Source: Chloroflexota bacterium
GTDB lineage: Bacteria > Chloroflexota > Anaerolineae > Anaerolineales > UBA4823
DNA length: 22,132 bases
Reading direction: 5' to 3'
Assembly: GCA_030636125.1 (NCBI GenBank)
Contig: DAOVXM010000003.1
Span: 1 to 22,132, forward strand
The notes under the pieces: generated by a model
Told to the model about the DNA's origin: nothing
The model's database searches: none
What the model saw: only the letters and a program-made list of their open reading frames with translations
Translations under genes and position numbers: made by a program
Shown: positions 8,801 to 14,959 of the stretch, in pieces
How the letters are laid out: each line of letters begins with the position of its first letter
Position numbering within the stretch: the stretch's first letter is position 1

Positions 8801-9017
8801 GGTCGGGAGTCCCCCGGCAGAGCACACAGTCGTGCTGAGGGAACATGTAGCCAAGCTGTGCCACACGCCCTCCCAGGCAAGGTGTATGCTCGACCAGGTA
8901 AACTTTCAACCCGGCATCAGCGAGGTCTAGCGCAGTGCGCATGCCACCGATACCGCCGCCTACTACCATCGCTGCGGCGGGTTTCGGCTGAACTTGAGGT
9001 AGATTAATCGCATGCAT
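5853..9017 (-). CDS. hdrA: HdrA-type flavoprotein, tandem (double) HdrA
   Basis: A 1054-residue fusion of two HdrA units. First unit: FAD motif GGGIGGM (20-26), an unusual Cys segment CVLCRGTPDHGYGC (64-77), two [4Fe-4S] motifs CINCGYCAEVCP (129-140) and CDECGKCVEVCP (177-188), CSSICC (281-286) and the FAD-domain end GVFVAGAF (414-421). Second unit: HdrA N-terminal cluster domain (Cys484, 486, 519, 544, 576), FAD motif GGGLSGM (623-629), CSRVCC (783-788), and two C-terminal [4Fe-4S] motifs CVGCLTCTRTCP (968-979) and CQGCGTCTSECP (1008-1019). HdrA is the flavin-based electron-bifurcating subunit of Hdr complexes; no HdrB or HdrC is adjacent. The start at 9017 is chosen over an in-frame ATG at 9059 because AGGAG lies 7-8 bases upstream. 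It begins its own transcription unit from the promoter at 9183-9211 and overlaps mvhD by 4 bp. Confidence 0.92.
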   Translation of the reverse strand: MHAINLPQVQPKPAAAMVVGGGIGGMRTALDLADAGLKVYLVEHTPCLGGRVAQLGYMFPQHDCVLCRGTPDHGYGCTRPSISPAYIQQNQHPNIEILTNTHVIDVEGQAGDFTVSLRQEPRYVDPIRCINCGYCAEVCPVELPDSYQQGMTMHKAAYKVAARAAPDSYVIERGPYCDECGKCVEVCPSNAINLDEQPRLLSTEVGAIVLALGFQVYDPSELGELGYKRYPNVIHAMEYERLASRSGPTEGTVVRPSNHQSPRSIAWLQCIGSRDQNNTFCSSICCMYATKEAILAKQRLGEDVECRIFIMDERAFNKEYSTYFAKARDRHGIQYTRCRVSAISEDPATHDLILHYADSNGQPQQERFEMVVLAVGLQPPDSAQHFSQMLDLELNEHGFCQTDKFTPLQTSHSGVFVAGAFSSPKEISETIIDASGAAAEVMRLLNERLNTYPHTHEWPFLSANDLPPERDVTGEPLRIGVFVCSCGDTMGEEIDVPNLALQAAQWPGVTSSEVIDFACFPDKLEYIKDKIQELNLNRVVMAACSNRTHDSLFQRAIRQVGLNPYLVELVNLREQCGRVHRWQPELARLKAQELVRIAVGRVSKAQPIHKKQHRSRPSALVIGGGLSGMTAALAIADSGYDVHLIERTGVLGGNLQNIYYVAEGYHPRRLGRDLINRVRAHQHIQALTRTELIHHEGHVGYFRSDLRTTRPDGAIETFRIEHGVTIVATGGRETHEHPWLDFPKVITQSELEEKVVHNPNEIAALNDVVMIQCAQPPGVTDYCSRVCCTNTMKNAIRLKLFNPGCRVTVLYKNIVTYGFREEYYTEARRLGVVFIRYTDDAPPEIIPNGDKLQVRVRDLTLDRWLSLSADLIPLSMSIAPSEGTEELAKTLRVPLSTEGFFTEAQMKLRPMDFMREGIFLAGMAHYPKFIEESISHALAAAARALTLLSQGDSLYLGGVVAVVDPDKCVGCLTCTRTCPFAIPQVLQSEERSGVGGLGGAAYIDTAQCQGCGTCTSECPANAIQLISYTDEQIMLRDIGGLGSWQTAMIQGAAQ

Positions 9018-9041
9018 GGTTTCTGCTCCTGTGAAGCACAA

Positions 9042-9073
9042 ACCGCCCTCCCTGCTCAATGCAGTAGGGCGGT
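9042..9073 (-). promoter_or_regulatory. GC-rich hairpin in the hdrA leader
   Basis: On the minus strand ACCGCCCT and AGGGCGGT form a perfect 8-bp outer stem. An inner CTGC/GCAG stem has a 5-base loop and is separated by a small A/GG internal loop. It is followed by TTTGTGCTT and then by the AGGAG ribosome-binding site of hdrA, whose last stem base is about 11 nt away. The U-run is too poor for a confident terminator. An attenuator or a translation- or stability-controlling stem is possible. Confidence 0.55.
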
Positions 9074-9182
9074 GGCTGCGATGTTTAGGCGTGATCGCTC
9101 CCTTGATTAATAGGGTGGCTGGTGGTGTTCAGGTATCGATGTATATCGGCTATGGGCTTGCATAGCACTCTTTGTTAAAGGT

Positions 9183-9211
9183 ATTGTAGCAAAGCACAAA
9201 ATAGTTGTCAA
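9183..9211 (-). promoter_or_regulatory. Sigma-70-type promoter for the hdrA-mvhD-hdrA-mvhD operon
   Basis: On the minus strand TTGACA (9211-9206), a 17-bp spacer and TACAAT (9188-9183) form a near-perfect housekeeping promoter. The expected start of transcription is near 9176, giving a leader of about 160 nt before the hdrA ATG. It separates the four Hdr-type genes from the upstream fdhA group, so the two halves of the locus can be expressed separately even though they share orientation. Confidence 0.8.
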
Positions 9212-9281
9212 CAGGGATATAATCCTACAAGATATGTGATATTTGTCATAAAAGTCTGAATGCCTGCAGTGCTTTTTACGA

Positions 9282-11444
9282 TTAATACCGGCCCCTCACG
9301 GCTTGTGCCTCGGGGTTGACCAGTTCTTCCCTGCCAGCGAGTTTTACATTTACCGCGCAGGCTTTAAATTCGGGGATTTTGGCTTGTGGGTCGAGAGCGT
9401 CAATAGTCAGCAGGTTGGCAGCGGCCTCAGCGAAATGGAAGGGGATGAAGACCACACCTGCGGTGGTCTTTTCGGTCACAGTCGCTCGCAGCACGATCGA
9501 GCCGCGCCGCGAGGAGACGCGTACTGTCCCTCCATCCCCGATACCCATCAGGGTTGCATCCACCGGATTGATCTCCACGCGTGCTTCGGGGTACAACTCG
9601 TCCAGTTTTGAGTGGCGAGTCATTGTGCCCCCGTGCCAATGCTCCAAGACGCGGCCGGTGGTGAGGATGAATGGATATTCATCGTCTGGTAATTCCACGG
9701 AGGGGATAAATTCCAAAAGATGAAATTTACCGCGACCACGTGGGAAGTTTTCGCCGAAAAGATATGGTGTCCCAGGGTGCTTCTCGTCCGCAACCGGGGT
9801 TTGCAACCCAACTTCTTCAATGCGAGCGTATGTCACACCATGATATTCAGGGACAACGCCTGCCACCTCTTTTAATATTTCTGAGGGGTGGTTGTAATCC
9901 CAATAGGCTGAACTTGAGTGATCCAGCCGTGATTCTATGCGTTTAGCCAGACCGCAGATGATCTGCCAATCCGGACGGGCTTGGCCCCGCGGGGCGAGCG
10001 CCTGGCGCACGCGCTGCACACGCCGGTCGGTGTTTGTAAAGGTGCCGTCCTTCTCAGCCCAGGAGACTGCTGGCAGGAACACATCGGCGAATGCGCCTGA
10101 TTCGTTGATGAACAGGTCTTGCGTTACCAGGAATTCCAGGTTCTGCATATGGTGGCGGGTGAGGTTAAGGTTCGGTTCGGACATCATCGGGTTCTCGCCC
10201 ATGATATAGAGCGAGCGTACACTACCTGGCTGAACGTTAGATAGGATTTCGGTGGTGGTCAGTCCGCGCTTCTGGCTTAGATCGCCTGCTTCAACGTTCC
10301 AGGCAGCTTCCCATTTGGCAGCAATGGCGGGATCATCCACCAGCATATAACCAGGGTAATGGAAGGGCATTGCGCCCATGTCGGAGGTACCCTGTACATT
10401 GTTCTGGCCGCGTAACGGATTCAAACCGGTGCCTTCCCGGCCAACATGCCCGGTCAGCAATGCCAGGTGAACCAGGGATAGGGCGCTGGCGGTGCCGTGC
10501 GATAGCTGTGATATACCCATTCCCCAGTAGATCGCACCTCGCTCTGCCCTAGCGTACATGCGCGCGGCTTCGATAATTAAATTGCGATCCACACCAGAGA
10601 CCATTTCAGCGTATTCGGGTGTGAATTTCTCAACTGAATTGATAAACTCTCCATACCCTTCGGTGCGCGCCTCGATAAATTCGCGGTTGACCAATCCTTC
10701 ATGGATGATCACATGGGCCATGGCGGTGAAAACGGGAACGTTGGTGCCTGGTTTGAGGGGCAGCCATAGGGTAGCGAAATCGCATAGCTCCAGGCGGCGT
10801 GGGTCGACTACGATCAGCTTGGCCCCGTGTTTTTCGACAGCGGCTTTCATTTGAAGGGCGATGATAGGGTGGTTCTCGGTGGTGTTTGAACCGGTGACCA
10901 TAAAACAATCGTTTTTTATGACCTCGGCGGCGGTGTTGCTCATAGCAGCAGAGCCAATCGCTTGCTGCAAAGCTACCACCGAACCGGCATGACACAAGCG
11001 GGTGCAGTGATCGATATTATTGGTTCGGAACAGGGCGCGGAATAATTTCTGAAGCAGGTAGTTGTCTTCGTTGGTTGCCTTAGCGCACAAAAAGGCAGCC
11101 AATGCATCTGATCCGTCACGCCGGTAGATTTCTACCAGTCGGTCGGCTACATAGTTAAGTGCCTGGTCCCAGGATACCTCTTGCCACTCTGATAGGTCGA
11201 AGGCTTGGGTGCGCTCCCCGGGTTGCTGCGGCACTTTGCGGATCAGCGGGGTTGTCACCCGGTTCTTATGATAGATGAAGTCATAACCAAAGCGTCCTTT
11301 AACACATAGGTTGCCTTGATTTACGACAGAGTCGAATGGCGAAGTAACGCGGTAGATATAGTCCTCTTTAATATGCAGTTCCAGGTTACAGCCCACCCCA
11401 CAATACGGGCAGGTAGTGGAGATAATACGATCAGCGTTGAGCAT
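9282..11444 (-). CDS. fdhA: Formate dehydrogenase-type molybdopterin oxidoreductase, catalytic subunit (Cys form)
   Basis: A 720-residue member of the Mo/W-bis-PGD family, expected to interconvert formate and CO2. The N-terminal [4Fe-4S] site is C12-x2-C15-x3-C19 with Cys47 (NLCVKG). The metal-ligand motif is DHCTRLCHAGSV, with Cys151-His152 where many formate dehydrogenases have Sec-His. Further family motifs are GSNTTENHP, VVDPRR, MGISQLSHG, RGQNNVQGTSDMG, MGENPMMSEP and the C-terminal TTGRVLEHWHGGTMTR. It lacks the N-terminal NuoG-like ferredoxin domain of long FdhA/FdsA proteins; that part is supplied by the separate gene upstream. The ATG at 11444 is chosen because GGAGG lies 7 bases ahead; the longer frame begins with TTG and covers this site. 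There is no Tat signal, so it is cytoplasmic. A 60-bp gap separates it from the HoxU-like gene. Confidence 0.88.
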   Translation of the reverse strand: MLNADRIISTTCPYCGVGCNLELHIKEDYIYRVTSPFDSVVNQGNLCVKGRFGYDFIYHKNRVTTPLIRKVPQQPGERTQAFDLSEWQEVSWDQALNYVADRLVEIYRRDGSDALAAFLCAKATNEDNYLLQKLFRALFRTNNIDHCTRLCHAGSVVALQQAIGSAAMSNTAAEVIKNDCFMVTGSNTTENHPIIALQMKAAVEKHGAKLIVVDPRRLELCDFATLWLPLKPGTNVPVFTAMAHVIIHEGLVNREFIEARTEGYGEFINSVEKFTPEYAEMVSGVDRNLIIEAARMYARAERGAIYWGMGISQLSHGTASALSLVHLALLTGHVGREGTGLNPLRGQNNVQGTSDMGAMPFHYPGYMLVDDPAIAAKWEAAWNVEAGDLSQKRGLTTTEILSNVQPGSVRSLYIMGENPMMSEPNLNLTRHHMQNLEFLVTQDLFINESGAFADVFLPAVSWAEKDGTFTNTDRRVQRVRQALAPRGQARPDWQIICGLAKRIESRLDHSSSAYWDYNHPSEILKEVAGVVPEYHGVTYARIEEVGLQTPVADEKHPGTPYLFGENFPRGRGKFHLLEFIPSVELPDDEYPFILTTGRVLEHWHGGTMTRHSKLDELYPEARVEINPVDATLMGIGDGGTVRVSSRRGSIVLRATVTEKTTAGVVFIPFHFAEAAANLLTIDALDPQAKIPEFKACAVNVKLAGREELVNPEAQAVRGRY

Positions 11445-11504
11445 GAGTACCTCCAACCGTAAAGCGCGAAAAGGATAATTTAGTATGATGGCAGCAGGTC
11501 ATTA

Positions 11505-12209
11505 TCATCGGTTTTCACGCCTCCTTTTCCGTCTCTCAGAGCGGGTGACTTGCATGATCTCATCCGGTGACAAACCCTGCTCGAACAGCCACTCGCGTTT
11601 GGGCTTTAGTGCACCGGTGGGGCAAACACCGATGCACTGCCCGCAAAACACACAGGTGCTCTCGGGCAAGGGTTTCTCAAAAAAAGTGGTGATTTGGGTG
11701 TCAAAGCCCCGCCCTGAAAAATTGATCGCGTAGGTATATTGAGCATCTTCAGCGCAGACCTGCACGCAGCGCCAGCACAGCACACATTGTGAGTAGTCGC
11801 GGGTGTACATGGGGTTGTCGTCCAGAATTGGACTCTCACGCCGTTCTACCTCAGGGAAACGATCCCCGTCAGCCGCGTAATCATCCAAGAGCCCCATGAT
11901 TTCTGGAGATTCGGAAATATCGACCGCGGAGTCGAGCATTTCCAGGATGGTGCGGCGGCTTCGTACGACTCTTTCGGTTCGCGTGTGAATTTTCATCCCC
12001 TCACTGGCCTCTGCCACGCAAGATGGGGCGAGAAGGCGCGCTCCCTCCACCTCCACCACGCACATACGGCAAAGGGCGTTCGCTGTGCAGGCTTCGTGAT
12101 AGCAGATAATGGGGATGTCTATCCCAAGAGTTTTTGCAGCTTCGAGGATGGTTGTCCCAGCGGGAACGGATAAGGATTGCCCATCTATGGATATGTTTAT
12201 ATCAGACAT
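11505..12209 (-). CDS. NuoG N-terminal/HoxU-like iron-sulfur subunit
   Basis: A 234-residue electron-transfer subunit that would wire the flavin module (NuoEF) to FdhA. Residues 1-75 form a [2Fe-2S] ferredoxin with Cys36-x10-Cys47-x2-Cys50-x13-Cys64. Residues about 142-152 ([11 protein letters not shown]) and 186-197 ([12 protein letters not shown]) are two [4Fe-4S] sites. Between them, where NuoG/HoxU carry His-x3-Cys-x2-Cys-x5-Cys for an extra cluster, this protein has [16 protein letters not shown] with no cysteine, so that cluster is absent. The C-terminus is strongly basic ([12 protein letters not shown]). The start is at [10 protein letters not shown] (12209), 8 bp after the nuoEF stop and preceded by AAGGTG; the longer frame overlaps nuoEF and is not used. 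FdhA plus this protein corresponds to a split NuoG. Confidence 0.88.
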   Translation of the reverse strand: MSDINISIDGQSLSVPAGTTILEAAKTLGIDIPIICYHEACTANALCRMCVVEVEGARLLAPSCVAEASEGMKIHTRTERVVRSRRTILEMLDSAVDISESPEIMGLLDDYAADGDRFPEVERRESPILDDNPMYTRDYSQCVLCWRCVQVCAEDAQYTYAINFSGRGFDTQITTFFEKPLPESTCVFCGQCIGVCPTGALKPKREWLFEQGLSPDEIMQVTRSERRKRRRENR

Positions 12210-12217
12210 AATCACCT

Positions 12218-13936
12218 TCAAACCTGGAACATATGTGGCCACAGTTTCATTGCGCTCAGCACGGCGCTGGCGGCGGTTTGCCCCAGGCCGCATAATGAGG
12301 CGTCAGTCATTGTCCAGCCTACATCGGAGAGGCGCTCAAAATCACCGGGCAAGGGGTTCGCGTTGGCGATGCGCTCCAATATTTCGTACTGTCGCTGAGT
12401 CCCCAATTGGCAGGGATAACACTTTCCGCAAGATTCGTGGGCGAAGAAGCGGGCTAAACGTTTAAGCACATCACGCAAGTCGCGGCTTTGGTCAAATACC
12501 ATAACCACTCCCGATCCCAAAGAGAGCCCGGCGGTTCTTAGATCTTCAAACGAGAGCCGCACATCTAACTTGTCAGAGGTGGCAAATACGCCCGCCGCGC
12601 CGCCAAACAGGACGACTTGAAGATCATATCCATCCCGGATTCCCCCTGCCAGGTCGAAAATCAAGTGTCGCAGGGTGACGCCAAAGGGTACCTCGTATAG
12701 TCCCGGTTGAATCACATCGCCCGAGATGCAGAACAGTTTGGGTCCCGGCGATTTTTCGGTGCCCAATTTACGATATGCTTGTGCCCCTTGTTCGATGATG
12801 ATCGGCACGTTGCACAACGTTTCGACGTTATTGACCACGGTTGGTTTACCGAATAGGCCGTGAGTGGTTGGAAAGGGAGGTTTAACACGAGGGAAGCCAC
12901 GTTTGCCCTCTATGGATTCAAAAAGAGCGGTCTCTTCACCGCAGATGTAAGCTCCGGCTCCCCGGCGTATTTCTACTTCAAAATCGAATCCGGATGTAAG
13001 GATATTTTCTCCCCAGTAGCCAGCTTGCCTGGCTTCAGTCATGGCTTGCTCTAGTGCTTTTAAGGCGTTCGGGTACTCGCCGCGGATATAGATATATCCT
13101 TTGTGGGCACCGATCGCGTATGCGCTGATGACCATCCCTTCAATGATGCGGTGTGGGTCTCCTTCCATCAGCACACGATCCTTAAACGTGCCCGGTTCGG
13201 ATTCATCGGCGTTGCACACCACATATTTAGGCTGGTTGTTCATTGTAGCGGCACCTTCCCACTTGATTCCGGTGGGGTAAGCTGCCCCACCGCGGCCAAC
13301 CAGGCCGGAAGCTTTTATCTCAGCGATCACCTGCTCAGGAGTCAATGTCAAGGCTGCCTTCAACCCAGCATATCCGCCCTCGGATTCATACCCGCTAAGC
13401 GAGGTGGGATGGCCTTTACCGCAATTGGCAGTAAGGATGTTTAAGTCTCCTCCAATATAGCCTCTTGGTGTTGCGTTTTTCCCGTTGAGCCATTCAGGCA
13501 CGTTGGTTGGATCAGCCTGGCTAATGGTCTTTTCGCCAACCAGGACAGCTGGAGCATGATCGCACAGCCCCAGGCAAGGAGCGCTCGCTACGCTGTACTT
13601 ACCATCGTGGCTGACCTCATCCGGAGCGATATTCAGATGTCGGCAGGTTGCCTCGAGCACGGAGTCGCTTCCGGCTAGAGCGCAGGCTGGGTCGCTGCAT
13701 ATCTGAATGACGGTCTCGCCAACGGGCTCTCTGTAGAACATGGTGTAAAAGTCTATCACGCCGTACACATCGACGAGTGGCACTTTCAGGGCGTGACCAA
13801 TCTCGGCAGCAACAGGCTCGGGCAAATAGCCATAGATCGATTGGGCCGCGTGTAGCGCGGGGAGTAAATCAGTGCGATCCTGGAGAGATAAATCTGTTAA
13901 GATGGTTCGTAGTGGGGCAAGGTCAAATTCAGACAT
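12218..13936 (-). CDS. nuoEF: NuoE-NuoF fusion, NAD(H)-binding flavin module
   Basis: A 572-residue protein joining NuoE (about 1-155) and NuoF (about 165-572). The NuoE part holds a thioredoxin-like [2Fe-2S] domain with Cys80, Cys85, Cys121 and Cys125 (CSDPAC ... CLGLC). The NuoF part has the FMN/NAD motifs [13 protein letters not shown] (214-226), NADESEPGT (242-250) and [13 protein letters not shown] (326-338), plus the [4Fe-4S] site ESCGKCYPC with Cys503, 506, 509 and 549. It exchanges electrons with NAD(H). With the downstream HoxU-like and FdhA subunits it forms a soluble NAD-linked formate dehydrogenase-type module, not complex I, since no membrane subunits are near. AGGAG (13942-13946) precedes the ATG by 5 bases. 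The fusion itself is seen directly as one uninterrupted frame. Confidence 0.93.
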   Translation of the reverse strand: MSEFDLAPLRTILTDLSLQDRTDLLPALHAAQSIYGYLPEPVAAEIGHALKVPLVDVYGVIDFYTMFYREPVGETVIQICSDPACALAGSDSVLEATCRHLNIAPDEVSHDGKYSVASAPCLGLCDHAPAVLVGEKTISQADPTNVPEWLNGKNATPRGYIGGDLNILTANCGKGHPTSLSGYESEGGYAGLKAALTLTPEQVIAEIKASGLVGRGGAAYPTGIKWEGAATMNNQPKYVVCNADESEPGTFKDRVLMEGDPHRIIEGMVISAYAIGAHKGYIYIRGEYPNALKALEQAMTEARQAGYWGENILTSGFDFEVEIRRGAGAYICGEETALFESIEGKRGFPRVKPPFPTTHGLFGKPTVVNNVETLCNVPIIIEQGAQAYRKLGTEKSPGPKLFCISGDVIQPGLYEVPFGVTLRHLIFDLAGGIRDGYDLQVVLFGGAAGVFATSDKLDVRLSFEDLRTAGLSLGSGVVMVFDQSRDLRDVLKRLARFFAHESCGKCYPCQLGTQRQYEILERIANANPLPGDFERLSDVGWTMTDASLCGLGQTAASAVLSAMKLWPHMFQV

Positions 13937-13941
13937 TAAAG

Positions 13942-13961
13942 CTCCTATATACCCTAGTATA
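13942..13961 (-). promoter_or_regulatory. Possible promoter -10 box and ribosome-binding site of nuoEF
   Basis: On the minus strand TATACT (13961-13956) lies just ahead of AGGAG (13946-13942) and the nuoEF ATG. No convincing -35 box is 16-18 bp upstream. Transcription from here would give a leader of roughly a dozen bases. It is the only promoter-like element in the 97-bp gap after recO; readthrough from recO is the alternative. Confidence 0.35.
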
Positions 13962-14033
13962 ACATCCCTTAATCAATAGGTTTTGCGAAATTGACTGCGG
14001 ATTTACTGCTGAAATTGTATTTGAATAAATACC

Positions 14034-14804
14034 TTATAGTTCGCTTGTTCTCCTGACCCGTCTTAAGAAGGCGGGGCTGTTCAAACCACGTTCCAATAAA
14101 TAGGTCAGGTAATGCTGCATCAGGACTTCCATTTCGCGGTTCACACCTGTTGGAATCTGGGCGCGGACCGAGTCTGCGAAATTACTGCGTTGAAAGTGTC
14201 TCAGGTATTTGAGTGCCTGCATCGAGATGGGACGCGCACCGGTTATGCTACTTCCACAAGTTGGGCATAGAACACCGCCTAACTCTGAAGAGAAGAATTG
14301 ATCTTCAGGTTTGATCTCCGACTCACATTTCGCACAGCTAAATAATTGAGGGCGAAAGCCCAGTAAATCTAATATGCGTATCTCGTAATAGCGCACCACC
14401 AGAGCCGGGTCATATTGCGAAGATAACCGCGTCAAAGTATTTGTCAGCAAGCGATACAAGGAGCGATTCTCCCCTTCTTCATATGTGAACCGGTCGAGTA
14501 GCTCCAGGACGTAAGAAGCATAACCTAAGAGAAGTAGATCATCCTTGACATGAGAATAAGCATTGACTGTATCTGCCTGGGTAACAATGTACAAATCACG
14601 CCCGCGGGCCAGGAGCAAGTTGGCGCGTGTAAACGGTTCAAGATGCCCAGCTTTACGTGACCTTGGTTTGCGTACGCCTTTAGCGATAGCACGAATCTTG
14701 CCCAACTCGCGCGTAAATAACCCTAAGAGACGGTCAGCCTCACCCCAGTCGTTGTGTCGGATAACGATGGCTTCAACGCGAAATGAGCGTTCTCGAGATG
14801 GCAT
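14034..14804 (-). CDS. recO: DNA repair/recombination protein RecO
   Basis: RecO mediates RecA loading on SSB-coated single-stranded DNA and strand annealing in the RecFOR pathway. The 256-residue product begins with the family's OB-fold N-terminus (RVEAIVIRHNDWGEADRLL, then GKIRAIAKGVRKPRSR). It continues into the helical core (SYVLELLDRF), and carries a zinc site Cys157, Cys160, Cys180 and Cys183 (CAKC ... CPTC). The start at 14804 is chosen because it gives the usual short N-terminus and because a TATAAT lies exactly 6 bases upstream. In-frame ATG 14819 and TTG 14861 are alternatives; neither has a ribosome-binding site. It is divergent from the first TPR gene. Confidence 0.9.
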   Translation of the reverse strand: MPSRERSFRVEAIVIRHNDWGEADRLLGLFTRELGKIRAIAKGVRKPRSRKAGHLEPFTRANLLLARGRDLYIVTQADTVNAYSHVKDDLLLLGYASYVLELLDRFTYEEGENRSLYRLLTNTLTRLSSQYDPALVVRYYEIRILDLLGFRPQLFSCAKCESEIKPEDQFFSSELGGVLCPTCGSSITGARPISMQALKYLRHFQRSNFADSVRAQIPTGVNREMEVLMQHYLTYLLERGLNSPAFLRRVRRTSEL

Positions 14805-14810
14805 AGCTGG

Positions 14811-14816
14811 ATTATA
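14811..14816 (-). promoter_or_regulatory. -10 box of a probable leaderless recO promoter
   Basis: On the minus strand TATAAT is followed by six bases (CCAGCT) and the recO ATG. The expected transcription start coincides with the ATG, and no Shine-Dalgarno is present. No good -35 box is visible. Two more TATAAT hexamers on the same strand (14891-14896 and 14900-14905) could serve an upstream promoter instead. Confidence 0.45.
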
Positions 14817-14923
14817 CATCAGCTCGGGGATATCCGTTTTCGGATGTTTTAGTAGTTGCAAAGAACGTCATGAGAACAAGTTTTATACAAATTATAAAGA
14901 TTATAGGTACATTAGAAGCTGTC

Positions 14924-14953
14924 TTGACGCTCTACTCACCACGATGGTATGAT
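14924..14953 (+). promoter_or_regulatory. Promoter of the first TPR gene, probably leaderless
   Basis: TTGACG (14924-14929), an 18-bp spacer and TATGAT (14948-14953) fit a sigma-70-type promoter. The -10 box is followed by six bases and ATG at 14960, so transcription would start at or beside the start codon. Confidence 0.6.
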
Positions 14954-14959
14954 GAAGAC

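Noticed and set aside
9227..9246. FNR/CRP-like or other operator upstream of the hdrA promoter (ATATGTGATAT core)
   Set aside because: Only the short core is symmetrical; the flanks do not match and no known consensus fits.
9282..13936. Respiratory complex I (Nuo) operon
   Set aside because: Only the NADH-dehydrogenase-type subunits plus an FdhA-like protein are present; no membrane subunits (NuoA, H, J-N) and no NuoB, C, D or I are nearby.
14870..14959. Earlier ATG (14870) as start of the first TPR protein
   Set aside because: It lies upstream of the good promoter at 14924-14953, has no ribosome-binding site, and adds residues not seen in the paralogue.
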